Below, one piece after another: positions 4,420 to 5,299 of a DNA stretch of 5,299 nt (positions within the stretch are counted from its first letter, which is position 1; each line of letters begins with the position of its first letter). The DNA is taken from NCBI GenBank assembly GCA_950071955.1, contig CATMOC010000306.1, positions 1 through 5,299 of the forward strand, written 5' to 3'. The notes under the pieces were generated by a model, which worked only from the letters and a program-made list of their open reading frames with translations, did no database searches and had not been told where the DNA came from. The position numbers and the translations under genes were made by a program. The stretch is from an uncultured Mesorhizobium sp. (GTDB lineage: Bacteria > Pseudomonadota > Alphaproteobacteria > Rhizobiales > Rhizobiaceae).

Positions 4420-5299
4420 ATGGCATCATTTCCGCTGACTGTCATCCGTTCCGCGTTCCGAGTAGCAGACCACATCGTCCCCGAAATCGCCGGAAGAGCC
4501 GCCTTCGAGCTGTTCTGCCGTACCCCGCATCCCGATCGCGTCCCGGAGAAGGAAAGGCGTGCGCTTGAGCAGGCGGCGCCCTTCATGGCCGAGGCGCGGC
4601 AGCATCGCCTGACCGCCGGCTCCGGCTGGGTCATGGCGCATGACTTCCGTCCTCCCCAGGAGGTCGAGCGTCGGCGCACCGTCCTCGTCATCCATGGCTG
4701 GCATTCGCGAACCGATCACATGACGGCATTGATCGATGCGCTTCGCCGGTCGGGCGCCCGCGTGATCGCCATCGATCTTCCCGGCCACGGCAAGTCCTCC
4801 GGCCGCCGGCTCAACATGGCCAATGCCGTCGAAGCCGCCGCCACGGCCGCCGGATGGTTCGGCCCGTTCGACGCGGTCGTCGGCCACTCCTTCGGCGGCG
4901 CGGTTGCCGTCAATGCGATCGTCGGCTCCATCCGGGGTATCGCGGCGATCGCGGCCGAACGCCTCGTGCTCATCTCCGCGCCCAACTCCATGCCGGCCTA
5001 TTTCGCCGATTTCGGCCGCATGATGGACCTCGGCACGCGCACGCAGACGGCGCTTGTCGGCGCCGGCACCGGGGCGGAGATGACCCTGGTCCTGACCGTC
5101 GTGATGACGGTCGCCGCCGCCGTGATCTTTGTCGCAGTGATGGGCGTCGCCTGGTGGGCCTGGCGGCGCGAAACCAGCGTCCGTCCCTGGTGGGTCTGGA
5201 CCGGCGGAGTCGTGGTGCCGGTGATTACGCTGGCGCTGCTGGTGGTCGGGTCGTCCCTGACCCTTGCGGCCATCGGTGAGGTCGACGAGGAGCCCGCGG
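4420..5299 (+). CDS. Alpha/beta hydrolase N-terminal part joined in frame to a two-helix membrane segment; 3' end outside window
   Basis: The frame is open from ATG 4420 to the right edge (293 codons, no stop). Residues 1-211 look like a normal cytoplasmic alpha/beta hydrolase: VLVIHGWHSRTDH (88-100) supplies the oxyanion hole, VIAIDLPGHGKSSG (115-128) is the usual strand-3/4 loop, VVGHSFGGAVAV (153-164) is the nucleophile elbow with Ser157, and LVLISAPNSMP follows in the order expected of the family. The part that should bring the cap, the catalytic Asp and the His is absent. From about residue 212 the frame instead enters two hydrophobic stretches (about 222-247 and 259-285) split by a basic loop (WRRETSVRPWW). 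The start has only a weak GACGGA (4406-4411) eight bases upstream. As drawn, the product lacks a full triad and is unlikely to be an active hydrolase. It is divergent from marR. I am sure of the hydrolase part, not of the fusion's reality. Confidence 0.8.
   Translation, partial: MASFPLTVIRSAFRVADHIVPEIAGRAAFELFCRTPHPDRVPEKERRALEQAAPFMAEARQHRLTAGSGWVMAHDFRPPQEVERRRTVLVIHGWHSRTDHMTALIDALRRSGARVIAIDLPGHGKSSGRRLNMANAVEAAATAAGWFGPFDAVVGHSFGGAVAVNAIVGSIRGIAAIAAERLVLISAPNSMPAYFADFGRMMDLGTRTQTALVGAGTGAEMTLVLTVVMTVAAAVIFVAVMGVAWWAWRRETSVRPWWVWTGGVVVPVITLALLVVGSSLTLAAIGEVDEEPA
5053..5299 (+). other. Membrane segment resembling the N-terminal anchor of cytochrome c oxidase subunit II
   Basis: This is the tail of the open frame at 4420. 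It reads LVGAGTGAEMTLVL, a first helix ending in VAWWAWRRE, a basic loop with VRPWWVW, and a second helix GGVVVPVITLALLVVG followed by LAAIGEVDEEP. The pattern of Gly/Ala-rich entry, helix, Arg-rich loop, GG-V-V-x-P-V helix and polar exit resembles the two-helix hairpin at the start of CoxB-type subunit II, which normally follows a short lipoprotein leader ending in sequence like QSAL. Here that leader is replaced by the hydrolase. The copper-binding periplasmic domain would lie beyond the window, so the assignment rests on general resemblance only. Confidence 0.45.

Noticed and set aside
4389..5273. Minus-strand and shifted plus-strand frames under the right-end hydrolase
   Set aside because: They overlap the frame with clear HGW, PGHGKSS and GHSFGG motifs and show only shadow composition.

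Overview
The window is a GC-rich stretch of ordinary bacterial chromosome with dense, mostly short-spaced genes. PccB-type carboxylase, GloA-type glyoxalase I, a two-domain cold shock protein followed by a secreted DUF192 protein, and a FixK-like site together point to an alphaproteobacterium, most likely of the Rhizobiales (Hyphomicrobiales). This placement is inferred from gene content and order, not from a marker gene. No RNA gene, insertion sequence, CRISPR array or phage gene is visible.

Layout. On the minus strand, positions 1-1232 hold glyoxalase I (gloA-like, 792-1232) followed by the N-terminal 224 residues of a propionyl-CoA carboxylase beta chain (673 down to the left edge). A perfect 8-bp GAAA-capped hairpin lies between them. 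Positions 1233-1458 are a divergent regulatory region with helically phased GCTTG repeats and a plausible sigma-70 promoter. On the plus strand, 1459-3364 is a tight three-gene run: double cold-shock-domain protein, exported DUF192 protein and alpha/beta hydrolase, with gaps of 14 and 20 bases. A 9-bp stem follows. A universal stress protein (3478-3888) then has its own strong ribosome binding site and a FixK/FNR-like box upstream. It converges on a minus-strand MarR-family regulator (3919-4371), which is divergent from a second alpha/beta hydrolase (4420 to the right edge).

How the genes may work together. The clearest regulatory unit is the MarR/hydrolase pair. Two palindromic sites repeated at exactly 21 bp fill the divergent region and overlap both candidate marR starts and the likely hydrolase promoter, which suggests a repressor controlling itself and its neighbour. 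The cold-shock, DUF192 and hydrolase genes look co-transcribed, but no shared biochemical pathway is evident. The glyoxalase and carboxylase may share a transcript.

The strangest item is at the right end. The second hydrolase keeps its oxyanion HGW motif and GHSFGG nucleophile elbow. At about residue 212, where the rest of its fold and its catalytic Asp and His should follow, the same open frame becomes two strongly hydrophobic helices resembling the N-terminal membrane anchor of cytochrome c oxidase subunit II. It is either a genuine in-frame fusion or recombination product, or an assembly chimera near a contig end. The sequence alone cannot decide.
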